Positions 21,864 through 34,315 of a stretch of DNA of 64,000 nucleotides are shown here, one piece after another. The position numbers and the translations under genes are program-made. Under the pieces are notes generated by a model. That model worked only from the letters and a program-made list of their open reading frames with translations, searched no databases and was not told the origin of the DNA. Within the stretch, counting starts at the first letter, position 1; each line of letters starts with the position of its first letter. Source of the stretch: Siphonodentalium dalli (taxonomy: Eukaryota; Mollusca; Scaphopoda; Gadilida; Siphonodentaliidae); assembly GCA_032622095.1 (NCBI GenBank), contig CP136061.1, positions 56,309,762-56,373,761 of the forward strand, in the 5' to 3' direction.

Positions 21864-22386
21864 TCTGACCCTGTTTAATTTTGTCTAAATGCTGTCCTCT
21901 TTTGCCCCGACTATACTACTCCCTGACCCATATGTACAGACAATATGACCTTCAGTCTTACTGATGGGGTCAAGTACAGATTCAAGTTACAGTGATTCAG
22001 GAAGTTGGTTTAATTGTGACAAGGACCAGTTGTACCGTGTGGCCTTTAACATTAAGTATCATGGTTCACATATACAGTGTAGTGTACTATGTTCAAACAA
22101 TGATTTTTTTTCTTAACCCTTTCTTTACTAAATGGATTCAAAAATGGATTGAAAAATTCCCCCAAATTTAATTTTTCGAGCATTTTCACTTAAATGTTAT
22201 TTGCACTCCAAAAAAAAAAAAAATCTTAAGTCGAATAATAAAATTATGCGAACTGGTGCAATCGAATTGTAATCATGCACCAGTAGGCCTATCTACCAAT
22301 TATAAATAAAATGACATATTTGTCTTCAAAATGTGTATAGGCCTTCCGTAAAAAAAAATATTTTTGTTTGTAACAGGAACGGTCTC

Positions 22387-22392
22387 TTTAAA
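22387..22392. other. Empty insertion site for the copy A MITE
   Basis: A single TTTAAA stands where copy A has TTTAAAGG...CCTTTAAA. It defines the insertion boundary to the base. Confidence 0.85.
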
Positions 22393-22462
22393 CCATAAAT
22401 CAATTTTACTGTGATTAATCATTGCGCGTGGTGATGGTAATTATCAATGATAATCGACAACT

Positions 22463-22973
22463 TCTGCGGCCAACTCTGAATCTGACTCGAATGAACTCCT
22501 GCAGCTAAAACCTCCTGCCAGCGAATCGCCCACGCGCCTCAAATTTTACCTGTAATTACCCATAATGCGCCGCAGCAAAACATGGCGAGTGTGACTATAT
22601 GATTGAATGACAGTTAATCGTCTGTGAAATGTTTCAGTCCATGTAAAGTCATTATTTTAAGACTGGAGTGTCACGGAAACCAAAATAGATCGTCAGTTAT
22701 GAAGTCGTTGTCTCCTGGGCTTTGATCCTTCGTCGGTGTTCAGTTTAGTTAATCGATATTCCCCCTCCGCACGCGGTGTATTTTCGTTCCGTTGCGCTTG
22801 AAGCAGGTAATCTTAGAGCTCGGAAGTTAGTGTTAACTTTATTGAGTGCTGCCTGTGTCGTGACTTGTTAACTTTCAGACCTCTGTGCTCATTCAAGTCG
22901 GATTAATCCTCTGAGACAGTCCGCATTGATGATATAGCTTTATTATACAGAATTTGCTACAACTTACAACAAG
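22463..22973 (+). promoter_or_regulatory. Candidate promoter and first exon, second copy
   Basis: Duplicate of 14770-15280, with CpG-rich DNA and the same donor-like site at 22974. Unlike copy A, it has no MITE immediately upstream. Evidence is as weak as for the first copy. Confidence 0.3.
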
Positions 22974-23101
22974 GTAATTCATAAATCACCACCGTTACAA
23001 ACTTGTGAACTTTGTTTACATGTGATTTTACTTCTGGGTTCCAAACAGACCTGATTTTCGTAAGACATTTTTGTTCAAGTTCGGTGATTGGATTGGTCTT
23101 C

Positions 23102-23317
23102 TACAGTGATGCCCTAAATAATCAACTCCTCGACCACAGCAGCATTATGGGTAACTTTTCATGATTTAGTCGGAAATATGGCTTGTTGCCATTTATCGGA
23201 AAGCTCTCAGTGAGAGCTTTCCGATGAAGGCAAGATGGCATATTTTTGACTAAATCATGAAAAATTCCCCATAATTCTGCTGTGGTTAAGGAGTTAATTA
23301 TTTAGGGCATCACTGTA
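23102..23317. mobile_element. Family D foldback MITE
   Basis: Copy B counterpart of 15409-15624, same length and ends. Confidence 0.8.
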
Positions 23318-23393
23318 TAGTCACTATTTCATTGACTGATGGCTGTTGGAAAGTATACATGCATGTATGTCCATATGAGGGTGGGGTGGGGGT

Positions 23394-23748
23394 AGAACAT
23401 GCCATGAATCTCTACTGCCTAAGACCTGTAGAGATCATATTCCACCAGTACAAAACATTGCAACTTTTTGAAGTGTTGACAGTCCAACAGAGAACCTTAT
23501 AAAGTCGAAAAATAACGCGGGGAATATACTTCTTAGTTATTATCTGTTCCTTAATAATGTATTTCACTGTTGGTGAATGTCCCAACTCAAATGTGTATGC
23601 TTTTCTCTGACCTTTGTCAGCAAAATTGCTCGCAAATTCACTTAAATCGTGAAATTTTGAGTTGGGACACTTCAAAAAGTTCCAAGGTTTTGTACTGATG
23701 GAATATGATCTCTACTGGTTGCCAGAGTAGAGATTCATGGCATGATCT
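23394..23748. mobile_element. Family L MITE
   Basis: Copy B counterpart of 15701-16055. The adjacent G run is 11 rather than 13 bases. Confidence 0.65.
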
Positions 23749-23968
23749 AAGGGGGGGGGGGTGGTGGGGTATGTGCGGATAATCCCTCCACTTAAGAGGG
23801 TGTACTAGTACCATTGCCAATATGTTGTGGACCCTACAAGGGTAATACTGAATTAATCAGTAGTTGACTCTAATTGGCCCTATTGTCACCGTGAGTGTTA
23901 TCTAAACCAACAAAATTTACTGCCAAATAATACAAAATATGGACAAAATAAGCATTGACATTTTCTTA

Positions 23969-24098
23969 TACAGTAATGCTCTAAGTAATCGACCCCTTAA
24001 CCACAGCAAGCCAACAAGCCATATTTCCGACTAAATCCTGAAAAGTTACCCATAATTCTGCTGTGGTTAAGGGGTCGATTACTTTGGGCATTACTGTA
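23969..24098. mobile_element. Family D MITE, centre deleted
   Basis: Copy B counterpart of 16278-16407. Confidence 0.8.
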
Positions 24099-24211
24099 GG
24101 TCAATTAAGTTCATAATACAACTGATGTATACTTACTTTTTTTAGGAACATCGAAAGTACCAGTGTAGCAGTTTCCCAACACCCCCATCCCCGCCACCAA
24201 CCCCCGTCCAC

Positions 24212-24980
24212 CAGGGTTGCCAAAGTACCGACGATACCACAACTTTCGGTACCGGTTCCATACTGATGTTCAGTACCGCAAACCAGGTCGGTGTGGGTAC
24301 TCATTGAGTGGACTTTTATACTGCAAATAACTTTGGTTTCATGGGGTTCCATCATCAATTATTCGTTAGGTTCGAGATTTAGTCAAACAACGAAAATAAA
24401 AATCGCAACAACATTTACGATTAAGTTGTTGTTTGTGGCGGTATTCGGCACGTCGCAAAGGGAGGATTTAAAAAAAGATGGAATACAGAGTGGTACGAAT
24501 GTAGACATGTATGTTTGACTACTGGGCTGCCTAACATTGTAGGCTTGTATGTATACACGGTACACAATATTATTTGTGTGGTAATTAATTAGAGAACTCA
24601 CTAATCGGCCATATTACTCGCATGTTGTAATTTCATAAATGATGTCACCCAATGAAACCAAAATCGTTTCAACTTTCCAGTATGCCTAGTTGTAGTTGGC
24701 TAGTTCGAAAATTTGGAATAGATTTTGAGAGAAAATACTGCCATCCACACAATGCATGCAGTCTGTCAATTTCATGACAAGTTGTCATAGTGCAGCATAT
24801 ACTGTGCCTTTGATGTTGTGTTTGGCGTTATGTTAAGCTGCTTAATTAACCGTTTATATTCGTTAAGAGGTATATAAATAGAAATCAACAATCAGTACCG
24901 AGGACCGAAGGTAATCAACATCAGAACCGGTACCGATTTAATTACCGCCATTCCGGTACCAGTACCTATTGGCAACCCTG
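24212..24980. mobile_element. hAT-like element with CCGTCCAC duplication
   Basis: Copy B counterpart of 16521-17289. Target duplications are at 24204-24211 and 24981-24988. Confidence 0.8.
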
Positions 24981-25159
24981 CCGTCCACATTCAGTATCGT
25001 CCCCCCCACCACCCATATAAAGTTTTTTCTCACTAATATTTATATTATTATGGTATGGAAAGATGAGAAAACCTTATTTTAATTATACATGTGTATACAT
25101 GTACATTTATATACATATATTTTCCAAAGATATTGTGGTACACCAGTAACATAAATAGA

Positions 25160-25558
25160 TTAACCCTTTACCCAACAGAAGGGCCCTGTGCCAATGCATT
25201 CTCTTATATATGCGAGTCGACCATAGGTCGCCTCGCATATATAAGAGAATGCATTGGCTTAACACATTAAAAATTATAAAATTGTTAAAGAATGTAAGAA
25301 AAAATGGTAAAAAGTGTTAAAAAAAGATTTTTTTTAGGCCAATGCATTCTCTTATATATGCGAGGTGACCTATGGTCGACTCGCATATATAAGAGAATGC
25401 ATTGGCACAGGGCTAACTGTAACTATCACAATGTGGTCAAGGAGCCGGTTCCAATGCTATCCATATTTGTATGGTTCTATTGAGACAGACCGAAGATATT
25501 TTAGGCTGTTGAAGCTTTATTTGGCCGGTTTTGGCCGGTTTGTTGGGTAAAGGGTTAA
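25160..25558 (+). mobile_element. Family A piggyBac-like MITE
   Basis: Copy B counterpart of 17469-17868, with hairpins at 25191-25257 and 25339-25405. One base in the second hairpin differs (GAGGTGACC instead of GAGGCGACC), which adds a mismatch to the stem. Confidence 0.85.
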
Positions 25559-25593
25559 TTCAAAGAATTTCAACTGTGTTTTTGTTTTTTGAC

Positions 25594-26253
25594 AAATTGA
25601 AATGTTTACCAGGACATGATCAGTACAAATTGAAATGTTTACCAGGACATGATCAGTACAAATTGAAATGTTTACCAGGACATGATCAGTACAAATTGAA
25701 ATGTTTACCAGGACATGATCAGTACAAATTGAAATGTTTACCAGGACATGATCAGTACAAATTGAAATGTTTACCAGGACATGATCAGTACAAATTGAAA
25801 TGTTTACCAGGACATGATCAGTACAAATTGAAATGTTTACCAGGACATGATCAGTACAAATTGAAATGTTTACCAGGACATGATCAGTACAAATTGAAAT
25901 GTTTACCAGGACATGATCAGTACAAATTGAAATGTTTACCAGGACATGATCAGTACAAATTGAAATGTTTACCAGGACATGATCAGTACAAATTGAAATG
26001 TTTACCAGGACATGATCAGTACAAATTGAAATGTTTACCAGGACATGATCAGTACAAATTGAAATGTTTACCAGGACATGATCAGTACAAATTGAAATGT
26101 TTACCAGGACATGATCAGTACAAATTGAAATGTTTACCAGGACATGATCAGTACAAATTGAAATGTTTACCAGGACATGATCAGTACACATTGAAATGTT
26201 TACCAGGACATGATCAGTACAAATTGAAATGTTTACCAGGACATGATCAGTAC
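25594..26253. repeat. 33-bp minisatellite, 20 units
   Basis: Same unit as 17904-18596, one unit shorter, with the single variant unit again penultimate. Confidence 0.95.
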
Positions 26254-26716
26254 AAATTGGGATAACACCAGAGTAACATGCTTTTATCTCAGTTATCTGA
26301 CAAATAAATGGGAAATAATGAGGCAGGATAAAACAGGTGGCTTCTAATGATGTACACTTGGATATCTTTCAGAATAAGGCAATAACTATTGATGTGCCTC
26401 TTATTATTTTTCCATAAAATGGTTAACTACTGTCAGATCAATTTTGGCAAATAGAATTACATGTATTTCCTTTTATCATTCCCTGTTGGTTTTATTTAGT
26501 GGGAGACATAGTTGATGTACATGTAGGTTTTAATCTGTGGATCAGGTAGGGGAATGAGGTGAAGTACATTGTATGGGCTAAGGGAAATGGAGCCTACTGC
26601 TCTTCTAGTGGAAATACTGATTGTATGCTGAGTACAAGCTGGAATCAGGATGGGGTGGAGATAGCATTATTAATTAATACCAGTATATACATGTAGGGGC
26701 GGAATAAGGGCGGGCG

Positions 26717-27094
26717 GGTCAGGCCAAAAATAATTAAATGTCTGGTTTGGGTTACAAGCTATTGGTAGGGTCTCGTTAGGTAGGCTTGATACTTTTTTTT
26801 TAAATTTATTTTGTTATTTTGACATATTCTTATGACTTTTTATGCGCGTATTTTAGTCTGCAAGATTGACATAAAACTACTTTTGATTATTTTTGTATAA
26901 ATTTTAATATTACACAATACTTTTACTTAGAAGTCAACCTATTCTGAGATGCTTAAATGTGCTTTTTGTGTTTTATGACATTTTTAAAGAAAAAATTCAA
27001 TAGATTTTCTTGAAAACCATGAAAAAAACTTAGGGTAGGGTTTTAAATAGGGTTGGTAGGATAACTCAAACCACAAATATTTTTTTTTTTTGGC
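26717..27094. mobile_element. Candidate MITE, family K
   Basis: Copy B counterpart of 19060-19437. Confidence 0.4.
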
Positions 27095-27111
27095 ATCACC
27101 AGAAACACAGG

Positions 27112-27524
27112 TCTTCTTTAATTTGGCCTTTATGTTTTGAAATTTCACATCAACAATAGGTTGAAATTGTTCTCATGGTATGATTTTCCAACAATTTATT
27201 AATGGGAAATTTGTTCTTTTTTAGAACAGCCTTTGCATATTTTGCTACTTTTGGACTGAAATGGCCATTAGTTTGAAGCTTAAGGGGGTGTCAGGTTACA
27301 ATTTTTCAATACTTGGAATGCTAGAGGCTAGACAGATCAGTCTAGATGCCAGGATTTTGCAATTTTCATGTTCAGATTTCAAAATTTTCTCACACCTGGC
27401 AGAACCATGCTATTCAATTTAAGAAAATAAAATCGGGATTTGAATTTTTCTGTCCAGAGGGGGATGAAGTTGGAAATTCCAAGGTGGACACCCCACCAAT
27501 GGAGACTCTCTAGCTGCATCCCTG
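27112..27524 (-). mobile_element. Family F hAT element, partial
   Basis: Copy B counterpart of 19455-19867. Confidence 0.5.
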
Positions 27525-27847
27525 CCTGGCCTGAGTGATGGCTCAAGCAATTCCAGTAGGTCTGGAGTAACTAGCCTGAAGATCCCAATTGTTAAATACT
27601 CATAAGGAGGGTATCACCCCCCTCCCCCCTGGATCACGAATACGAGTTAATTTTGGGGGGTGAATCCTGAATACGAGTTAATTTTGGGGGGTGAATCATG
27701 AATACATGTTAAGAAATAATATGCGATAAATGACATACAAATTGACTGTTTTAATATCAGACAGATACAAGCAGAAGTTACATAGACACATTATGATGCC
27801 GGTCGCGTTATGAGGCCGTTATGATACCATTAATGATACTTTATGAT

Positions 27848-28954
27848 CAGGGATGTGGCTAGAGGGTTTCCGTTGGGGGGTGTCCACCTATGGAATTTCC
27901 AACTGCACCCCCCCTCTTGAGTCAGAATCAGACCGAACACAAGTTTTGCATAATTCCATTTGCACACCCCCCTTCCACCTCAGTGTTTAAGCCTAATATC
28001 CTATATCTTCATAAACCATGGTTCTATATTCTCGGTATGAGAACATTTAGATATTTTAACCTGAAACATTGCATAAATCCTAACATCTAGTGGTCTAACT
28101 CCATACAAATGCACACGGCTACGGGCAAGAGACCACGACACACCGAGCTGACCATCGTTGTTCTGCCGCTGTGAGAAAATTTTGAAATTTGAACAAGAAA
28201 ATCACAAATCCTAGCATCCAGACTGGCCTCAACTAAAGCTTTCCTATAGTGTTGGAAATTTCAAACCTCATACTCCGCCTCAGGTTGGAAAATTCTCCAA
28301 CTGATGACCACAAGTTTGATCAAATGTAGTAAAATATTGTTAAAATTATTAGCGTTTTTGTATTGGCCACAGGGGAGAGACAATGACACACAGGGCCGAC
28401 CATGGTTTGGGCCGGTGTGGGAATTTTTTTTAATCTGAACAAGAAAATCGCAAAATCCTAGCATCTAGACTAGCGTCAAGCATTCTTAGAGTTGGAAATT
28501 TCAAACCTGACACACCACTTAGGTTGGAAAATTTACAACTGATGACAATTCCAATGCCAATGTTGACCAAATGTATGAGAATATTGCTTTCTTAAATTAA
28601 CTAGCATTTTTTGACTGGCCACGGGGGAGGGATCAGGACACAAGATTTCCAAGTGTTGGAAATTTCCAACCTGTCACCCTCCTGAGGTTGGAAATTTCCA
28701 ACTGATGACCATTTCAGTCCAAAATTTGGACAAAAAATAGGAAAATATGCAAATATTGGTTCAAAAACAATTAATTCCCCCCCCCCCCCAATAAATTGTT
28801 TGAAAATTAAACTACAAGAACATTTCAACCTATTATAGGTGTGAAATTTCCAACTAATGTTTTGGCAGGTATGAAATTTCCAACTGTTGAAAATTTTGAC
28901 CAAAGTTGGGGGGGGGGGGGGGGGGGTGAGACCCCCCTTGTCGCCACGTCTCTG
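27848..28954 (+). mobile_element. Family F hAT element, full length
   Basis: Copy B counterpart of 20191-21290, with TTTATGAT on both sides. It is 7 bases longer because of the G run near 28908-28926. Confidence 0.8.
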
Positions 28955-29417
28955 TTTATGATGGCATGGTGGTCGAATATGCCCAAGAAGCTATTCTACC
29001 CACTCATTCATACATATAACTAGCACAAAATATTATTTTGCGCCATCAAAACCTGCGTCCAAGATGTTTTGCTTGAACCCGAATACCAGTTAATTCGGGT
29101 GTATGAATCCCGCGTACGGCTTCAAAACACCCTGAATCCCGCGTACCGAAAAGGGGGGGTGATACCCTCCATAAGGCCTCAAATGCATATTGGGTGGTAA
29201 ACAAAATTACAGTTACTGGTACTGTATGCTTATATTTGGATCCCAATAGTACCGTTTCCCTCCCTATGTGCAGTATATTTTCTGTCTCTGGGAAATGTCA
29301 GTCTTTGATTCTTGTAGTCTGTTTGAATAACCACCTTCTAGTAGCTCATTCCCCAAGAATCACATTTATCTATATTTTCTTCACCTGTAAATGATAACCC
29401 TATCAACTCCCACCACA

Positions 29418-29527
29418 TAGAGTAATGCCCTAAATAATCTACTCCTTAACCACAGCAGAATTATGGGTAAGTTTTCAGGATTTAGTAGGAAATATGGCTT
29501 GTTGCCATTCATCGGAAAGCTCTCACT
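29418..29527 (+). mobile_element. Family D MITE, single arm
   Basis: Copy B counterpart of 21754-21863. Confidence 0.75.
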
Positions 29528-29939
29528 TCTGACCCTGTTTAATTTTGTCTAAATGCTGTCCTCTTTTGCCCCGACTATACTACTCCCTGACCCATATGTA
29601 CAGACAATATGACCTTCAGTCTTACTGATGGGGTCAAGTACAGATTCAAGTTACAGTGATTCAGGAAGTTGGTTTAATTGTGACAAGGACCAGTTGTACC
29701 GTGTGGCCTTTAACATTAAGTATCATGGTTCACATATACAGTGTAGTGTACTATGTTCAAACAATGATTTTTTTTCTTAACCCTTTCTTTACTAAATGGA
29801 TTCACCAATCAGTGATAAAATGTATACATTGGAATGATCTATTAATCATCTGGAGGGGTGTTCAGGAATTGTGAGCAGACGTTAGCTGATATCGCAATAA
29901 ACATTGAATTAATTACGTAGGAGAAATTCCATAATCGTC

Positions 29940-30155
29940 AGCAATGCAAATGAAAATTGCTCACAAAGTCACTTAAATCATGCAATTTTGATTTGGGTCC
30001 TTCACCTACAGTGAAGTATTAAGGAACAGGTTATTTGTTTGACTTAATGATGTTTCTTGTCAAAACTTTAAAACGTTCCCAAGTTTTGTACTGGTGGAAT
30101 ATGATCTATACGGTCTTTAGCCAGAGTAGAGAATTCATGGCATGATCTAAGTCCC
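29940..30155. mobile_element. Family L MITE, partial third member
   Basis: It shares with 15701-16055 the interior AAAATTGCTCACAAAGTCACTT (one break from the family L text) and the right arm, GTTTTGTACTGGTGGAATAT through TTCATGGCATGATCT. The left arm is absent. It lies just outside the big duplication. Confidence 0.5.
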
Positions 30156-30607
30156 ACTAGCTGAAACCCTGTCCTATATATATACAGTATAATTCTCTGT
30201 CTCCAAGAGACCTCACTTAGTCTGTTTGAACAATACCACCTGGTATTAAAATTGAATTATTGCCTCCCTTTGGAAATCAATCTTTGTGTGGGAGAGACTT
30301 CACTTAGTTGGATTATACCTCACATTCTTTGGTGTACTGTCTCCCTTCCTTAAGTCCATCTTGGAGAGGATCAGAACTAATTAATTAGCTTCAACCAGGA
30401 CAGGTGGGATCAACATGTACAGGATGTACCAAAATGAGTTGACACTTTCAAATATTGATTTCTTTCAATGCCAGACAGATATAGAGTTGCAGTTATAGTT
30501 TGCACTGTTTAATGATTGCCAATATGATTGTATGCACTATAAACAAATGTATGCACTATAAAAATATTTCATTTGGCATCAAACAAATAGAATTTACACC
30601 ATACATG
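30156..30607. other. No recognisable feature
   Basis: No ORF or repeat boundary supported. Confidence 0.4.
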
Positions 30608-30825
30608 TACAGTAATGCTCTTAATTAATCGAACCCTTAACCACAGCAGAATTATGGGTAACTTTTCAGGATTTAGTCGGAAATATGGCTTGTTGCCATT
30701 CATCGGAAAGCTCTCGCCGAGAGCTTTCCGATGAATGGCAACAAGCCATATTTCCGACTAAATCCTGAAAAGTTACCCATAATTCTGATGTGGTTAAGAG
30801 GTCGATTAATTAGAGCATTACTGTA
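30608..30825. mobile_element. Family D foldback MITE, intact
   Basis: TA-flanked, with TACAGTAATGCTC and GAGCATTACTGTA ends. The arms are nearly perfect and meet at GGAAAGCTCTCGCCGAGAGC. This is one of the best-preserved D copies (218 bp). Confidence 0.85.
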
Positions 30826-31491
30826 GTTTGCCACTGTATTGCCGCTGCTTGTTCTGTCTCTGTGAAGAAGTTTTAGACTAATACCAAGTAGGTTATGCAG
30901 AAAGAAAAGAAAATCAATGGTTAACACCTCATGATATAAATATAATTGCTTATTTGTTAGGGAATACTGGTATAGTATTTTTTCAGAAATCAACAGCCAA
31001 GATTATCGTAAACTCTTAGGATGCGTGTGAACAGCCAATCAGAATTACTACTTATTGTGTTATGTGTATTTTCTTAACATCTGTTTGGTGCATCATTGGC
31101 AATATATTCATGAGTGATTGTTGATGGACAAACATGTCATCATTATACTAAGTACCTGTAACCATACAAACTACAGGGCAGAGTTTTTTCCCCTTGCTAT
31201 GCTGGTTTGACAACTCCCATCACATAAAATGTAAGGCTTTCTCAGGAGATATCGGTATAATATTTTAGTGAAAATTGTTTCAAATTACCTGTAGCAAATT
31301 TCTTTCACCTAGGTACATCTTTACAAACCCTGATATACGTAATTGATCACATATTTCCTATTATTTTCATTGAGCTTGGAATAAACCTGGTTAAATGCTA
31401 ATGTTTAAATTGATATTCAGAAAATCAGATAGATTATAGGGTATCTTCTGACCATTTGTCAAAAGAAACCCTTCATATTCAAAATCCTCCA
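30826..31491. other. No recognisable feature
   Basis: No supported gene or repeat. Confidence 0.4.
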
Positions 31492-31688
31492 TACAGTAAT
31501 GCCCTAAATAATAGACTCCTTAACCACAACATAATTATGGGTAATTTTTCAGGATTTAGTCGGAAATATGGCTTGTTGCCATTCAATAGAGAGCAGAATG
31601 GCAACAAGCCATATTTCCGACTAACTCCTGAAAAATTACCCATAATTCTGCTGTGGTTAAGGAGTCGATTATTTAGAGCATTACTGTA
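31492..31688. mobile_element. Family D MITE, apex altered
   Basis: TA-flanked with both arms present. The apex GGAAAGCTCTC is replaced by a short AATAGAGAGCAGAATGG segment. ORFs on both strands over the arms are shadows. Confidence 0.8.
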
Positions 31689-32267
31689 TATCAAACCTTT
31701 TGAGGGATGTTTCTGTACAAAAAATGCTCCTAGTTTGGGCTTATCTCAGTGGTGTCTAGGTCATATGGAAATTAAAGAAACAAATGGGTTACAAAACAGA
31801 TTGCCTTAATTATCTTTCCAATACCTAAAATAATGTGACATTTTTGGCAAATTGTATAGGCTTATATGCTGAATGATTCTATCCCTATATATACCGTAGA
31901 GTTTCTAAAAATTAAAAAAATTGAAGTTAAATCCAGTAAATTTCCACCTGCCCACCCTTAATTTTTCTACATTAATTACGGGAAACAAACATATTTCTTT
32001 TAGGTCTAACTACTAGCATTTATCTCCATGTTAAAGCCTTGATCAAAATCAATGCAGTTGGTGATGGAGTAAATTGTTAGACTAATGATGTCCCAAGTGT
32101 GAGGCTTTATATATCACTTCCACTTCCTTTTAAGCCCTTTATGCTCTCTTGAGTTTCTATGAAGACTTAAATTGATCTTAATTAAGTAACAGAATATACA
32201 ATGCACCGGTAGGAACATAATTAGCTTTATAATTTTGAAAACTAATTTTTTTTTTATCAAACAGTTA
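31689..32267. other. No recognisable feature
   Basis: AT-rich, no supported ORF. Confidence 0.4.
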
Positions 32268-32545
32268 TTAACCCTTTCAAGACTGGAGCTTCCTAAAATT
32301 TTGCGAAAACTCTGTGCCAATGCATTCTCTTATATATATATATATATATATATGAGTCTCCCATACAGAGCCTCTCATATACAAGAGAATACATTGGCCT
32401 AACAATATTTACCTTTACCTTGTAAGCCAGTGAATTCTCTTATACCGGTATATGCAAGGCTCCCTACAGGAGACTCGCATATTTACAAGAATGCACTGGC
32501 ACAAGATATTTAATGCTGCACCAGCACAGCTCCCGTCATTATATA
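32268..32545 (+). mobile_element. Family C TTAA-type MITE, degenerate
   Basis: The left end is TTAACCCTTTCAAGACTGGA. Two versions of the shared hairpin follow. The one at 32317-32397 has a (TA)n-expanded arm; the one at 32427-32499 has arms CCAGTGAATTCTCTTATA and its inverse. The right end is not clear, so the end coordinate is approximate. Confidence 0.6.
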
Positions 32546-32825
32546 TACATGTAGATTGTTCATTTCTTTTTTTTACAAATGGAGCACAAAGCAAGGACTT
32601 GAAAAATATCTTTATAACATCAATGGTAAATCCTACATGTATATTATGTTCGCAAACCATGAGAGATTTTGTGAATTGGGAATTTTATGCCAGTAATTGG
32701 GGGGAAAACCTGACTATTTCCCTTTGGAAGCAGGTGCCTTTTATGGCTCTCCTGTTGTTGTCCAAAACATCTTGATTAATATTTAGAGTATCTGTTTGAA
32801 CAGTGTGGTTTTATATAACACCTAG

Positions 32826-33375
32826 CAGATTAGCCCGCCACTTGCGGGATTGGTCCCATGGCTTTGGTCGATCCATTAATTTTTCTTTTTCAAGGTAACC
32901 CCATACAGGCACTACCCACATGTCCTACAGGGTCAATGACGTCGCCCTTTAAAGCAGCACCCTTATGATGTCATACAGATAAAGCCTCTCGGCGATGACG
33001 TCAATAATAGTATGATTACAGACAAACTCAAAAATTACCAAATTATGCTAGCCCCCCCCCCCCTGCTGCTGAAAATTACAATGTATTTTACATATCTGGA
33101 CACAGACATAAGAATCACATTACAGAAAAACAGTTTCTGTATGATGTAGGCGATGTAACTCTAAAATTTCGGCAAGTATTTAACCCATCGATTCCAAGGA
33201 CGGTGGCAGGGGGAATAGTGAAGGAGTGCTTGGATGTTCTCAGAAGCGGTGCGATGACACATCATCTGGCTTTTTACCCTTAGATAGCAAGTTTGGGCTG
33301 AATCGGTCGAGCTGTTTATAATAAAGGACATATGGATACGGTATATATACGAGGTCTCAAAATATATAGTAGACT
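32826..33375 (+). mobile_element. Repeat family G, copy with TAGCCCGCC head
   Basis: The head is AGCAGATTAGCCCGCCACTT with hairpin CCCGC/GCGGG. Next come GGTCCCATGGCTTTGGTCGA, a C run, and GACACAGACATAAGAATCAC. The tail is ATATACGAGGTCTCAAAATA followed by TATAGTAGA. Head and tail rules match the other G copies. Confidence 0.6.
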
Positions 33376-33900
33376 AGCAGATTAGCCAGCCACTGGCGGC
33401 ATTGGTCCCATGGCTTTGGTCGATCCATTAATTTTAGTTTTTCAAGGTACATGTAACCCCGTACAGGCACGCCGACAGCATGCTATCATTTGCGGGTACC
33501 CATTTGAAGGTCAAGGTCATGTTGAGTGGACAAAATAACTGGACAAAAATATTTCCCGTCCCGAGTTGACCACACATAAAAAATTTCACATCGATGTCAC
33601 CGCTGACTACCGAGATATCGCCCAAGGTCATTTGTGGGTACCCGTTTCAAGGTCAAGGTCACCTCGGGTGGACAAACTCTCAGCGATGACGTCAATAACG
33701 GTATGATTACGGACAAACTCAAAAATTAACAAATTATGCTAGCCGCACCCCCCCCCCCACCCCCCGCTGCTGAAAATTACAATGTATTTTACATGTCTGG
33801 ACACAGACATAAGAATCACACTACACAAAATCAGGCTTGTATGATATAGGCGAAGTAACTCTAAAATTTCGGCAAGTATTTACTGCAAATACGAGAGGTA
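33376..33900 (+). mobile_element. Repeat family G, adjacent second copy
   Basis: It follows the previous tail directly with AGCAGATTAGCCAGCCACTG. It shares the CATGGCTTTGGTCGATCC, AATTATGCTAGCC and CTAAAATTTCGGCAAGTATT segments with its neighbour. It also carries AAGGTCAAGGTCA, linking it to the 3572-5430 copies. The end is uncertain because the usual tail is missing. Confidence 0.5.
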
Positions 33901-34315
33901 CAATTTATTGCAAGTACGTTATTTACGCGATGCATCGAAAATGGAAACATAAGACGATCGATGGAATCAACTCAAAAGTATTGTTCCTGGGCAATACAAA
34001 ATATCTTATGACTTCCAATAAATCTCTCCTCATAGTCCACACCCTGGGGCATAACTGGGAAGTGAAGACATAATTTTAATGGTATTTGTCGGTTTTTATG
34101 GCCGTTTTGTGATAAAATTGACAAAAAATTAATATTCCTTGTGAAATTGGTGGTATTTGGACCAAAATAGTCACATTTTGCTATAAAAACACGAGATTAA
34201 ACACACAAAAAGCATTTTCTGTCTCCAGAAAAAGGGCAAGTCCTGCCCCCGCTCGTCCCCCTTGGTCAAGGGCAGGTGGGTCAGCTGCCCCCTCTGCCCC
34301 CTCTTCCGGCGCCCC
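33901..34315. other. No recognisable feature
   Basis: Contains a pyrimidine-rich GCCCCCTCTGCCCCC stretch near 34285-34310. No ORF supported. Confidence 0.4.

Larger units (their letters stand above)
13959..22140 (+). repeat. Large direct duplication, copy A (8182 bp)
   Basis: Copy A starts at TGAAAAATTCCCCCAAATT (13959) and ends at AATGGATTCA (22140). Copy B (22150-29804) repeats it in the same order and orientation. The offset is 8191 before the 498-bp insertion, 7693 after it, then 7691, 7690, 7657 and 7664. These shifts come from a G run, a T run, one 33-bp minisatellite unit and a second G run. I found seven single-base differences (for example 13978, 16633, 17676), which suggests about 99.9 percent identity outside indels. 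The copies are separated by 9 bases that repeat AATGGATT. Confidence 0.95.
22150..29804 (+). repeat. Large direct duplication, copy B (7655 bp)
   Basis: Second copy of 13959-22140, in direct orientation. It lacks the 498-bp MITE, has one minisatellite unit fewer, an 11-base G run instead of 13 (about 23751), and a 19-base G run instead of 12 (about 28908). After 29804 the sequence is unrelated to the start of copy B. Near-identity means a very recent duplication, or two haplotypes joined in the assembly. Confidence 0.95.
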
